A stretch of 12,049 bases of DNA from assembly GCA_019232735.1 (NCBI GenBank), contig JAFANL010000086.1, positions 1-12,049 on the forward strand, written 5' to 3'. The notes beneath the pieces were generated by a model. It was not told the origin of the DNA. It saw only the letters and a list, made by a program, of their open reading frames with translations, and searched no databases. Below are positions 1 through 6,852 of the stretch, in pieces (position 1 is the stretch's first letter; each line of letters begins with the position of its first letter). The translations under genes and the position numbers were made by a program. The DNA is from Aquitalea sp. Its GTDB lineage: Bacteria; Pseudomonadota; Gammaproteobacteria; Burkholderiales; Chromobacteriaceae.

Positions 1-986
1 CTGGCTGGTGCCCGCCGGGCATCCTGGGTATCGGCATTGGCGGTACCCCGGAAAAAGCCATGCTGCTGGCCAAGGAAAGCCTGATGTCGCATGTGGACAT
101 TCACGAGCTGAAGGCCAAGGCAGAGAGTGGTGCAGAACTGACCCGTGTTGAACAGCTGCGCCTGGAAATCTTCGAAAAAGTGAACGCGCTGGGTATTGGT
201 GCCCAAGGCCTGGGCGGTCTCACCACTGTGCTGGACGTGAAGATTCTGGACTATCCGACCCACGCCGCCAGCCTGCCGGTCGCCATGATCCCCAACTGCG
301 CCGCCACCCGTCACATCCATTTCCATCTGGATGGCAGCGGCCCGGCCCACCTGGCCGTGCCCAGCCTGGAAGACTGGCCGGAAATCACCTACGACACCAG
401 CAACGGCAAGCGCGTTGACCTGGACAACATCAGCAAGGAAGAAGTGGCCAGCTGGCAGCCGGGCGACGTGCTGCTGCTCAACGGCAAGATCCTCACCGGC
501 CGTGACGCCGCGCACAAGCGCATGGTGGACATGCTGAACAAGGGCGAGGCGCTGCCGGTGGACTTCACCAACCGCTTCATCTACTACGTGGGCCCGGTTG
601 ATCCGGTGCGTGACGAAGTGGTTGGCCCGGCCGGCCCCACCACCGCTACCCGTATGGACAAATTCACCCGCCAGATGCTGGAACAGACCGGCTTGCTGGG
701 GATGATCGGCAAGGCCGAGCGCGGCCCGGCGGCAATCGAAGCCATCAAGGATAACAAGGCGGTATACCTGATGGCGGTGGGCGGTTCGGCCTATCTGGTG
801 TCCAAGGCCATCAAGGCCTCCAAGGTCGTCGGCTTTGCCGACCTGGGCATGGAAGCCATCTACGAGTTTGAAGTGAAAGACATGCCGGTGACGGTGGCTG
901 TCGATTCCAACGGTATCTCGGTACACAATACCGGCCCGGCGGAATGGCGTGTCAAGATTGGCAAGATTCCGGTCAACAAGGCCTGA
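1..986 (+). CDS. Class I (iron-sulfur) fumarate hydratase, C-terminal part; 5' end outside window
   Basis: This is the last 327 or so residues of a single-chain class I fumarase (family length about 500), which interconverts fumarate and malate in the TCA cycle in the cytoplasm. The reading frame is open from base 3, so the ATG at 60 is internal and not the start. Two of the three cysteines expected to hold the [4Fe-4S] cluster are visible: the one in GWCPPG at the extreme left edge and the one in MIPNCAATRHIHF (about visible residue 99). The C-terminal swivelling domain follows, with GPAGPTTATRMD and KAERG motifs and an intact end (HNTGPAEWRVKIGKIPVNKA). The first cluster cysteine lies upstream of the window. 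A strong terminator follows at once, so the gene is the last of its transcript. The family call is firm. Whether it should be named fumA or fumB cannot be settled from the sequence. Confidence 0.95.
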   Translation, partial: GWCPPGILGIGIGGTPEKAMLLAKESLMSHVDIHELKAKAESGAELTRVEQLRLEIFEKVNALGIGAQGLGGLTTVLDVKILDYPTHAASLPVAMIPNCAATRHIHFHLDGSGPAHLAVPSLEDWPEITYDTSNGKRVDLDNISKEEVASWQPGDVLLLNGKILTGRDAAHKRMVDMLNKGEALPVDFTNRFIYYVGPVDPVRDEVVGPAGPTTATRMDKFTRQMLEQTGLLGMIGKAERGPAAIEAIKDNKAVYLMAVGGSAYLVSKAIKASKVVGFADLGMEAIYEFEVKDMPVTVAVDSNGISVHNTGPAEWRVKIGKIPVNKA

Positions 987-1013
987 GCCTGAGTCTGGAC
1001 TTGTTGTACGCAG

Positions 1014-1039
1014 AAACCCGCCAATCGGCGGGTTTTTTT
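1014..1039 (+). terminator. Rho-independent terminator after fumarase
   Basis: A perfect 9-bp stem (AAACCCGCC at 1014-1022 pairing with GGCGGGTTT at 1027-1035) closes a 4-base AATC loop and runs into seven T residues (1033-1039). It begins 27 bases after the fumarase stop. On the other strand it has only a three-base U run, so it is a weak stop for the convergent hydrolase gene. Confidence 0.93.
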
Positions 1040-1062
1040 GTTGGCGGGCTGGGTGGGTGGTT

Positions 1063-1590
1063 TTAGGCCAGCGCTTCTGCCGCCCTAGGCAGTGGCACAC
1101 GGATGGACAGGGCATTGAGCGCGATGGCGTGCAGCATCTGGTCCACCGTGGTGCAGCAGTCAGCCAGTACGGCGACTTCATAGTTGTCGGCGGCGCGTGA
1201 CAGCGCGGTATGGGTGACGCAGTTTTGCGTCATCATGCCGCACAACAGCAGTTTGCGGCTGCCCAGTGCGTCCAGCGTTGTCTGCAGCGCGGTCTGATGA
1301 AAGCTGTCGGCCGCCTGTTTCACCACCACCGGTGCTTGCGGTGCGGCGGCCAGAATGCGTGGATGAATGGCTACGCCCTCGCTGCCGGCATTGAAGAACG
1401 GGGAGATGCCCTTGCTGCTGTCGGCCACGTGCTGAACCAGAACCACCGGCATGCCCAGTGTCGTGGCCCGTTCGATGGCCGCCACACAGTTGTCCAGCAC
1501 GGTCGCGCTATTCCACAGCGGGTATTTTCCAGCGGCAAAGTAGTCGTTTTGCAGATCGATCACGATCAGTGCGGTAGTGGCGTAATCCAT
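1063..1590 (-). CDS. Isochorismatase-family cysteine hydrolase
   Basis: A 175-residue alpha/beta hydrolase of the isochorismatase/nicotinamidase superfamily. The catalytic triad is readable: Asp12 in VIDLQNDYF, Lys91 in VVVKQAADSF and Cys124 in GMMTQNCVTHTAL. The Met-Thr before TQNC occupies the usual cis-peptide region. The frame is open further upstream, but the start at 1590 is preferred: it has AGGAAA about 8 bases upstream and gives the family's normal length and N-terminus. No signal peptide is present, so it should be cytoplasmic. Members hydrolyse small amides or carbamates (nicotinamide, N-carbamoylsarcosine, ureidoacrylate) or isochorismate, and the substrate cannot be read from the sequence. 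It is divergent from a GlxA-type regulator, a frequent pairing for this family, so control by that regulator is likely but inferred. Confidence 0.9.
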   Translation of the reverse strand: MDYATTALIVIDLQNDYFAAGKYPLWNSATVLDNCVAAIERATTLGMPVVLVQHVADSSKGISPFFNAGSEGVAIHPRILAAAPQAPVVVKQAADSFHQTALQTTLDALGSRKLLLCGMMTQNCVTHTALSRAADNYEVAVLADCCTTVDQMLHAIALNALSIRVPLPRAAEALA

Positions 1591-1653
1591 GGCAGGTTTC
1601 CTGTGTCGGGTGGGAATGAGGCCATTATTGCCATTGCCAGGCCCGCATAGAAG

Positions 1654-1688
1654 TGGCCCGTTTGCCAAATTACGGTAAGATCGGGCCA
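1654..1688. promoter_or_regulatory. Candidate operator (nested inverted repeats) in divergent promoter region
   Basis: In the 122-bp spacer between the divergent hydrolase and GlxA-type genes, TGGCCCG (1654-1660) is the exact inverse of CGGGCCA (1682-1688), 21 bases apart. Nested inside, TTGCC at 1662-1666 faces GGTAA at 1674-1678 with one mismatch. The two centres of symmetry are about one base apart (near 1670-1671). This fits a dimer-binding operator for the adjacent regulator. No convincing -35/-10 pair could be assigned in either direction, so the role is inference. Confidence 0.35.
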
Positions 1689-1712
1689 AGCGCGTTTGTC
1701 CGGATTTCTCCC

Positions 1713-2678
1713 ATGCCTCCACTCGTCATTGCCATTCTGGCCTTCCAGCACATCAGCCCTTTTCATTTGTCGGTGCCATGCGTGGTGTTTGGCGATGCTC
1801 ACCCCGGCTTGCCTCCTTTCACGCTGCGGGTGTGTGCGGTTGAGGCCGGCCCACTGCGGACCTCGGCCGGATTCAGCATTACTTGCGACTACGGGCTGGA
1901 GGGGCTGGAAGGGGTGGATATCATCATCCTGCCCAGCTGGCAGGCAGGTAGGCCGGTACCACCACCACTATTGCAGGCCTTGCAGCAGGCGGCCGCACGC
2001 GGTGTGCAGATTGTCGGCCTGTGCCTGGGGGCGTATGTGCTGGCTGAAGCCGGGCTATTGGATGGCCGTGCCGCCACTACGCACTGGGCCTATGCCGAGG
2101 ACTTTGCCAGTCGCTACCCGCAGGTGCGGCTGGACCCGGCGGTACTGTATGTGGAGGATGGCCTGCTGCTGACATCGGCCGGTACCGCTGCCGGGCTGGA
2201 TTGCTGCCTGCATCTGCTACGGCAGCGCTATGGCGCGGAGCTGGCCAATGGCGTGGCGCGGCGGCTGGTGGTGCCGCCCCATCGGCAGGGCGGGCAGGCG
2301 CAGTTCATCGAACAGCCCTTGCCGGTACGGGCTGGTGATTCCCGCCTGGCGGGCTTGCTGGACTGGGTGCGCGCCAATCTGGCGCAGCCACACACCCTGG
2401 ACAGTCTGGCGGCCCAAGTGGCAATGAGCCGACGCAGCTTTACCCGGCACTTTCGCAAGTTGACCGGCTGCACGGTGGGGCAGTGGCTGCTGAGTGAGCG
2501 CCTGTTGTTGAGCCAGCGCCTGCTGGAGCGCAGTGGACAGGGGGTGGAGCAGATTGCCACGCTGACCGGGCTGGGCTCGCCAGAGTCCTTGCGTCATCAT
2601 TTTCGACAGCGCTATGGTGTGTCGCCCAGCCAGTGGCGGCACAGTTTTCAACTGACTGGAAGTGATGCCGACGGTTGA
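1713..2678 (+). CDS. GlxA-family transcriptional regulator (DJ-1/PfpI domain plus AraC helix-turn-helix)
   Basis: A 321-residue one-component regulator of the usual GlxA length. Residues 1 to about 185 form a DJ-1/PfpI-like amidotransferase fold. Its nucleophile-elbow cysteine is Cys103 in GLCLGAYVL, followed by the family's TTHW segment (residues 122-125) and a TSAGTAAGLDCCLHL helix. In this family the domain generally senses a small ligand. Residues about 210-310 are a double AraC-type HTH: LDSLAAQVAMSRRSFTRHFR and VEQIATLTGLGSPESLRHHF are the two recognition units, ending in YGVSPSQWR. The frame is open back to a GTG at 1653, but ATG 1713 (MPPLVIAILAF) gives the standard N-terminus. No strong ribosome-binding site is seen before either start. 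It is divergent from the cysteine hydrolase, its most likely target. Its last 31 bases overlap the convergent LysR gene. Confidence 0.9.
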   Translation: MPPLVIAILAFQHISPFHLSVPCVVFGDAHPGLPPFTLRVCAVEAGPLRTSAGFSITCDYGLEGLEGVDIIILPSWQAGRPVPPPLLQALQQAAARGVQIVGLCLGAYVLAEAGLLDGRAATTHWAYAEDFASRYPQVRLDPAVLYVEDGLLLTSAGTAAGLDCCLHLLRQRYGAELANGVARRLVVPPHRQGGQAQFIEQPLPVRAGDSRLAGLLDWVRANLAQPHTLDSLAAQVAMSRRSFTRHFRKLTGCTVGQWLLSERLLLSQRLLERSGQGVEQIATLTGLGSPESLRHHFRQRYGVSPSQWRHSFQLTGSDADG

Positions 2679-3571
2679 TCCCAGGGCGCGGGGGAGGCAA
2701 AGCGCTGTTGCAGGAAATCCAGCAGGGTGCGCATGGCCAGAGGTAACTGGCGGCGTGAGGGGTAGAGGGCATATATCCCCAGGCTGGCAGGCTGCCAGTC
2801 CGGTAGCAGAACCTGCAGTTCTCCGCTTTCCAGCAGGGGGCGCACCAGATAATAGGGCTGCATGGCCAGGCCTGCGCCGTGGCGGCAGGCTTGCATCAGG
2901 GCCACGGCCTCGTTGGCGCTCAGCCTTCCCTGTACTTGTACGATGGCCTCTTCCTCTCCCCGGCGCAGGCGCCACTCACTGCGACCGAACTGGCTGTAAC
3001 TCAGGCAGTGATGCTGCTGCAGGTCCGCCGGCTGCCGTGGCTGTCCATGGCGGCTCAGGTAGCCGGGTGAGGCGACGATGACGGAGTGGCAATCGGCTAG
3101 CCGGCGTGCAATCAGACCTGGATCCGGGTCATTGGTGATGCGGATGGCCAGGTCGATGCGTTCTTCGATCAGGTTGACGGCACGGTCGCCCAGCTGCAGG
3201 TCGATATGGATTTGCTGGTGTTGTGCCAGAAAGTCGCTGATGGCGGGTGCCAGTTGCGCCATGCCGAAGGACATGCTGGTGGTGATGCGCAGTTGGCCAC
3301 GCAGCTGTCCGTCACGCAGCCCCACTTCCTCGCGGGTTTGCGCCGCCATCTCCAGCATCTGCTGGCAACGGGCCAGACAGCTGGCGCCGGCATCGGTCAG
3401 CGTCACCTTGCGGGTGGAGCGCTGCAGCAGGCGTGCGCCTAGCCAGTCTTCCAGTTCGGCGATATACCGTGTCACCATGGCGCGTGACAGGTTCAGCTCC
3501 TGACTGGCGGCGGTAAAGCTGTTACGCCGTGCCACTTCGACAAAAACCTGCATCGCAATCAGCCGGTCCAT
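2648..3571 (-). CDS. LysR-family transcriptional regulator
   Basis: A 307-residue LysR-type regulator. The N-terminal winged HTH is typical (residues 1-60: MDRLIAMQVFVEVARRNSFT, then AASQELNLSRAMVTRYIAEL and the wing ending in RSTRKVTLTDAG). A periplasmic-binding-protein-like effector domain runs from about residue 90 to 295 (RITTSMSFG, then DLAIRITNDPDPGLIARRL). The start at 3571 has AAGGAAAG about 5 bases upstream; the frame extends 18 codons further but without this signal. Effector and targets cannot be read from the sequence. LysR proteins often control the divergently transcribed neighbour, which here is the diguanylate cyclase, with 222 bp between the start codons. The 3' end overlaps the convergent GlxA-type gene by 31 bases, so the two transcripts are complementary at their ends. 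Confidence 0.93.
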   Translation of the reverse strand: MDRLIAMQVFVEVARRNSFTAASQELNLSRAMVTRYIAELEDWLGARLLQRSTRKVTLTDAGASCLARCQQMLEMAAQTREEVGLRDGQLRGQLRITTSMSFGMAQLAPAISDFLAQHQQIHIDLQLGDRAVNLIEERIDLAIRITNDPDPGLIARRLADCHSVIVASPGYLSRHGQPRQPADLQQHHCLSYSQFGRSEWRLRRGEEEAIVQVQGRLSANEAVALMQACRHGAGLAMQPYYLVRPLLESGELQVLLPDWQPASLGIYALYPSRRQLPLAMRTLLDFLQQRFASPAPWDQPSASLPVS

Positions 3572-3692
3572 GACTTTCCTTGTTGAATGGGGGCTATTGT
3601 GTGCATCATAACTGACATGGCTCATGCATCAGGGACTGTCGTTGGCAAAACGCCGACGGCGACTTTTGTTCAACTGTCGTGACGAGGCCATC

Positions 3693-3800
3693 ATGCTGCA
3701 ACCCACGCTATCCCTGAGCTTCGTTTGTTGCCATCTGGCAGCAAGCCCTCCATGGTGGTCTGCTGTGCTCAGTCATCCCGACGAGGTGGCCGCATGGTAG
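3693..3800 (+). CDS. Candidate 35-codon leader ORF overlapping the diguanylate cyclase start
   Basis: A short ORF starts at ATG 3693, preceded by GAGG (3684-3687) with 5-base spacing, and ends at TAG 3798-3800. Its last codons, TGG-TAG, overlap the ATG-GTA start of the diguanylate cyclase by 7 bases (ATGGTAG, 3794-3800). The same junction form (ATGGTAA) joins the two genes at 6056-6062. The heptamer GACGAGG occurs before both starts (3681-3687 and 3780-3786). The predicted peptide resembles no family I know. It has adjacent cysteines at positions 12-13 and tryptophans at 21, 22 and 35, including the last codon. It could be a leader peptide that couples translation, or a chance ORF. Coding status is unproven. 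Confidence 0.4.
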   Translation: MLQPTLSLSFVCCHLAASPPWWSAVLSHPDEVAAW

Positions 3801-5020
3801 ACACGCCTCCCGCCTCCCGGCTGGATGTCGAGCTGGTCGAGGCCGACAAGATAGCTTGGTATCGACTGGCTTTTCCACCCTTGCTGGAAAAGATCTACCA
3901 GCGAGAAACCCGCTCCCGCCGGTTTGGCCGTTACCGTCTGTTCGGTGCCATCGGCATCCTGGTGTTCATGTTGTATGGCCTGGTCGACAAGTTCTATCTG
4001 AGCGATGTCTATCCGCTGATCTACCCCTGGCGCTTTTACTTTTTGCCGGGCTTCTCCCTGCTGACCATCCTGCTGGGCTACTGGCCGCCGTTCCAGCGCT
4101 GGTACGAGCTGTCGGTGGTGGTGGCACATACTGCGTATACGCTGGCGCTGATCTGGTTTTTCTCGCTAAGCCAGATGCCGGCCGCACAGCACTACTACAG
4201 CGGTGTGATGATGTGCCTGGTGTTCACCATGTTCGGTCTGCGCATTCCTTTCCGTCTTGCCTGTTATGGCAGCTTGTTGTGCATCGGCTATCTGGGGCTG
4301 GTCTTGTCGCGTGCCCAGTTCATGGACGATACCGCGCGTTCGCTGATTTTCATCCTGATGCTGTCCTGTGTTTGGCTCAGCCTGCTGGGTCTGTTTCAGC
4401 TGGAGAAGGAAGCCAGGCGCAATTATCTGCTGACGCTGGCCTTGCAACGCGACCATTTGCAGTTACAGCATGGCTTTCGCCAACTACAGCAACTTTCGGC
4501 GGTGGATAGTCTTACCGGCCTGTTCAACCGGGGATATTTCGACCAGCAGTTGCAGCAGCACTGGTCCAGCCGCTTGCAGTTGCGACACGATATTGCCTTG
4601 CTGTTTGTCGACGTCGACGATTTCAAGAAATACAACGACAGTCAGGGCCACCAGATGGGTGATACCGCCCTGATCCGGGTGGCACAGGTGCTCAGTCGTA
4701 ATGCCACCCGCTATCAGGCCTGTCCGGCCAGGTATGGCGGCGAGGAGTTCGTGCTGTTGCTGCTTGGCTGCGATTTGCAACAGGCAGTGGAACTGGCCGA
4801 GCAGATCCGTCACGAAGTCGAAGCCCTGGCGCTGCCGCATCCCCGTTCGCAGTGCAGTGCGGTGGTCACCATCAGCGTGGGGATTGCTGCTGCCCATTAC
4901 AGCATCAATCAACCATCAGAATGGCTGGTCCGGACGGCGGATGCCGCGCTCTATCAGGCCAAGCAGCAGGGACGTAATCGCATTGTCAGCATGCACGCCT
5001 GCCAGCCCAGAGCCCACTAG
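3794..5020 (+). CDS. Membrane-bound diguanylate cyclase (GGEEF domain)
   Basis: A 408-residue protein predicted to make the second messenger c-di-GMP from two GTP at the inner membrane. Residues 1-45 are cytosolic. About six hydrophobic helices follow (roughly 47-65, 76-95, 103-122, 133-150, 154-171 and 183-203), forming a sensor I cannot assign to a named MASE type. A short glutamine-rich, coiled-coil-like linker (about 204-236) leads into the cyclase domain, which begins at DSLTGLFNRGYFD. The substrate/metal loop is FVDVDDFKKYND, the active-site signature is GGEEF (315-319), and the domain ends with AALYQAKQQGRNR. The product-inhibition I-site, normally RxxD five residues before GGEEF, reads RYQA (306-309), so the key Asp is missing. 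Start choice: ATG 3794 has GAGGTGG (3783-3789) upstream; in-frame TTG 3725 and ATG 3752 do not. No EAL domain is present. Confidence 0.93.
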   Translation: MVDTPPASRLDVELVEADKIAWYRLAFPPLLEKIYQRETRSRRFGRYRLFGAIGILVFMLYGLVDKFYLSDVYPLIYPWRFYFLPGFSLLTILLGYWPPFQRWYELSVVVAHTAYTLALIWFFSLSQMPAAQHYYSGVMMCLVFTMFGLRIPFRLACYGSLLCIGYLGLVLSRAQFMDDTARSLIFILMLSCVWLSLLGLFQLEKEARRNYLLTLALQRDHLQLQHGFRQLQQLSAVDSLTGLFNRGYFDQQLQQHWSSRLQLRHDIALLFVDVDDFKKYNDSQGHQMGDTALIRVAQVLSRNATRYQACPARYGGEEFVLLLLGCDLQQAVELAEQIRHEVEALALPHPRSQCSAVVTISVGIAAAHYSINQPSEWLVRTADAALYQAKQQGRNRIVSMHACQPRAH

Positions 5021-5186
5021 GTCTGCGGGTATCACAAACAGGGCTGTCTGATCATTTGCTCTGTATTTGAAACAATAATGCCCAGTTAGACGGATTTATT
5101 TGCTTTGTTTTAAGCGCTAAAGTGCACTCCATCATCAATGAACCGCAGTGGCGAATACGCCGTCCGCCACCATTCAGGAGAACACC

Positions 5187-6062
5187 ATGTCGCGCTATTC
5201 CTCTCTATTGCTGTCCCTTACCCTGGCCTTGGGCTTGAGCACTGCCGCGCAGGCCGCCGATCCACTCAAACTGTCGGTTTACCAGGCGGATGACCACAGC
5301 TTCAATGTCACCTCGGTGTTGGTCAGCGGTGCAAAAGACGCGGTACTGATCGATACCGGTTTCACCCGTGCTGATGCCTACCGGATTGCGGCACAGGTGC
5401 TGGATAGCGGCAAACAGCTCAAGACCATCTATATCAGTCAGGCCGATCCTGATTATTACTTTGGTGCCACGGTGCTGAAGCAGATTTTCCCGCAGGCAGA
5501 GCTGCTGGCTGCCGCACCGACGCTGGCCAAAATCAAGGCCAATGTTGCCGGCAAGATGGCATTCTGGGGGCCGAAGATGGGAGATAATGCGCCGCAGGCA
5601 CCACTGGCCTTGCCGCATGAGCTGAAAGGCAAGCAATTGCTGCTGGAAGGGCAGGCGCTGGAAGTGCGTGGTAGCAGCGGACTGCTGGCCCATCGCTCTT
5701 ATGTCTGGATTCCGTCGATTCGTGCCATCGTGGGGAATGTGGGCGTGGTGTCCGGCCTGCATGTCTGGACTGCGGATACCCAGAGCCGGCAGGAACGCCA
5801 GGCCTGGATTGCCCAGCTGAATGAAATGGAAGCCTTGCAGCCGCTGCAGGTGATTCCGGGGCATATGGCCAAAGATGCCGCCACCGGTGTGGCCAGCATC
5901 CGCTTTACCCGCGACTATCTGCAGCAGTTTGAAACGAATCTGGCCGCATCCGGCAATAGTGCACAGCTGATCCAGCGCATGCAGCAAGCATTCCCGCAGG
6001 CCGGGGAAGTCATGTCACTGGAAATCGGTGCCAAGGTGAATAAAGGTGAAATGAAATGGTAA
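5187..6062 (+). CDS. Exported metallo-beta-lactamase-fold protein lacking the canonical metal motif
   Basis: A 291-residue protein with a Sec signal peptide (hydrophobic residues 7-20, cleavage predicted after AQA, 21-23), so periplasmic or outer-membrane-facing. The MBL fold is recognisable: VTSVLVSGAKDAVLIDTGF (41-59), then the segment where HxHxDH should be, and VIPGH (222-226) for the late metal histidine. At the metal loop the sequence is ISQADPDYYFG (83-93): aligned with THxHxDHxxG, the three histidines are Gln, Asp and Tyr, and only the Asp stays. A related subgroup with SHxDPDYYFG is known to me, so part of this divergence is family-wide. Normal zinc hydrolase activity is doubtful. 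The start at 5187 has AGGAG 6 bases upstream. A 6-bp inverted repeat (GTGGCG 5148-5153, CGCCAC 5165-5170) sits just before that site. The gene overlaps the next by 7 bases, implying coupled translation. Confidence 0.85.
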   Translation: MSRYSSLLLSLTLALGLSTAAQAADPLKLSVYQADDHSFNVTSVLVSGAKDAVLIDTGFTRADAYRIAAQVLDSGKQLKTIYISQADPDYYFGATVLKQIFPQAELLAAAPTLAKIKANVAGKMAFWGPKMGDNAPQAPLALPHELKGKQLLLEGQALEVRGSSGLLAHRSYVWIPSIRAIVGNVGVVSGLHVWTADTQSRQERQAWIAQLNEMEALQPLQVIPGHMAKDAATGVASIRFTRDYLQQFETNLAASGNSAQLIQRMQQAFPQAGEVMSLEIGAKVNKGEMKW

Positions 6063-6757
6063 GCGCGACCCTGCATTATTTTTACGATCCCTTGTGTGGC
6101 TGGTGTTATGCGGCCTCTCCGCTGATTCAGGCCGCGGCCGCGCTGCCATCGCTGACGGTGCAGCTGCATGGTGGCGGCATGATGAGCGGGGCCAATCGTC
6201 AAGCGGTAACGGCAGCACTGCGCGACTATGTGATGCCGCATGATGAGCGCATTGCCAAGCTGACCGGGCAGGTGTTCGGCACGGCGTATTTTGATGGCCT
6301 GTTGCGTGATGGCAGCGCCGTGTTCGACTCCACGCCGCCCACGGCGGCCATTCTGGCGGCGCAGCAACTGGGACTGTCAGGCCTGGGCATGTTGTCGGCA
6401 TTGCAGCGCGCACATTACCAGCAGGGCCGCAAAATTGCCGAGTCTGATGTCCTGGTGCAGATCGGTACCGAGCAGGGGCTGGCTGCCGCCGTATTCGCCT
6501 CCGAACTGGAACAACAGCTAGCACGGGTTGATCGCCACACGGCAGAGAGCCGCCGCCGTATGCAGCAGGCCGGTCTGCGGGGCTTTCCCGCCTTGTTGCT
6601 GGAGCGGAATGGCCAGCTGGAACGGGTGGAGGTTTCTCCCTGGCTGGGTCAGCCGCAAGCGTTCGCCGCGGCCTTGTCAGGGGAACTTGGCCAGCAGGGC
6701 GACGAGGCATTGCCATTGTGCACGCCGGAAAGTTGTGGCCCGGCCGCACAGGGATGA
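6056..6757 (+). CDS. DsbA-family thiol oxidoreductase (CGWC), cytoplasmic
   Basis: A 233-residue DsbA-like (COG3531-type, predicted protein disulfide isomerase) thioredoxin-fold protein. The active site is Cys14-Gly-Trp-Cys17 in YDPLCGWCYAASPL, right after the first beta strand. A long helical insertion follows (about 45-165), then the cis-proline loop GLRGFPALLLE (Pro178). There is no signal peptide, unlike periplasmic DsbA, so it should act in the cytoplasm. The C-terminus carries a second cysteine pair (Cys222 and Cys227, in LCTPESCGP) that could form a resolving disulfide or bind metal; this is inference. Its ATG lies inside the last codons of the MBL-fold gene (ATGGTAA, 7-base overlap), with AAGGTG about 7 bases upstream, so the two are one operon. 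Transcription ends at the hairpin at 6799-6836. The substrate is unknown. Confidence 0.88.
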   Translation: MVSATLHYFYDPLCGWCYAASPLIQAAAALPSLTVQLHGGGMMSGANRQAVTAALRDYVMPHDERIAKLTGQVFGTAYFDGLLRDGSAVFDSTPPTAAILAAQQLGLSGLGMLSALQRAHYQQGRKIAESDVLVQIGTEQGLAAAVFASELEQQLARVDRHTAESRRRMQQAGLRGFPALLLERNGQLERVEVSPWLGQPQAFAAALSGELGQQGDEALPLCTPESCGPAAQG

Positions 6758-6798
6758 ACCCACCCGGATGGCGGTGTCAGTAACAGATACATGCCAAC

Positions 6799-6836
6799 AA
6801 AAAACCGATTGCCGCAGGTTGGGCAATCGGTTTTTT
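6799..6836. terminator. Bidirectional rho-independent terminator
   Basis: A perfect 15-bp stem (6799-6813 with 6822-6836) closes an 8-base loop. The core is CCGATTGCC/GGCAATCGG, flanked by six A on the left and six T on the right, so a U run forms on either strand. It lies between the convergent DsbA-like gene (ends 6757) and the response-regulator phosphatase gene (ends 6853) and can serve both. Confidence 0.93.
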
Positions 6837-6852
6837 CATGGCTGGCGTGGCG

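Noticed and set aside
1653..1712. GTG start 20 codons upstream for the GlxA-type regulator
   Set aside because: It would place the N-terminus inside the candidate operator and add residues the family lacks; ATG 1713 gives the standard beginning MPPLVIAILAF.
2217..2975. Minus-strand open frame of 252 codons opposite the GlxA gene end
   Set aside because: It is antisense to a clear AraC HTH domain and overlaps the LysR gene in another frame. Its composition (Pro, Arg, Ala, Gly rich) is typical of a shadow frame.
3641..3657. Hairpin GTTGGC/GCCGAC in the LysR-cyclase spacer as a LysR operator
   Set aside because: The stem contains a G-T pair and does not fit a clear T-N11-A LysR box, so it is not called as a feature.
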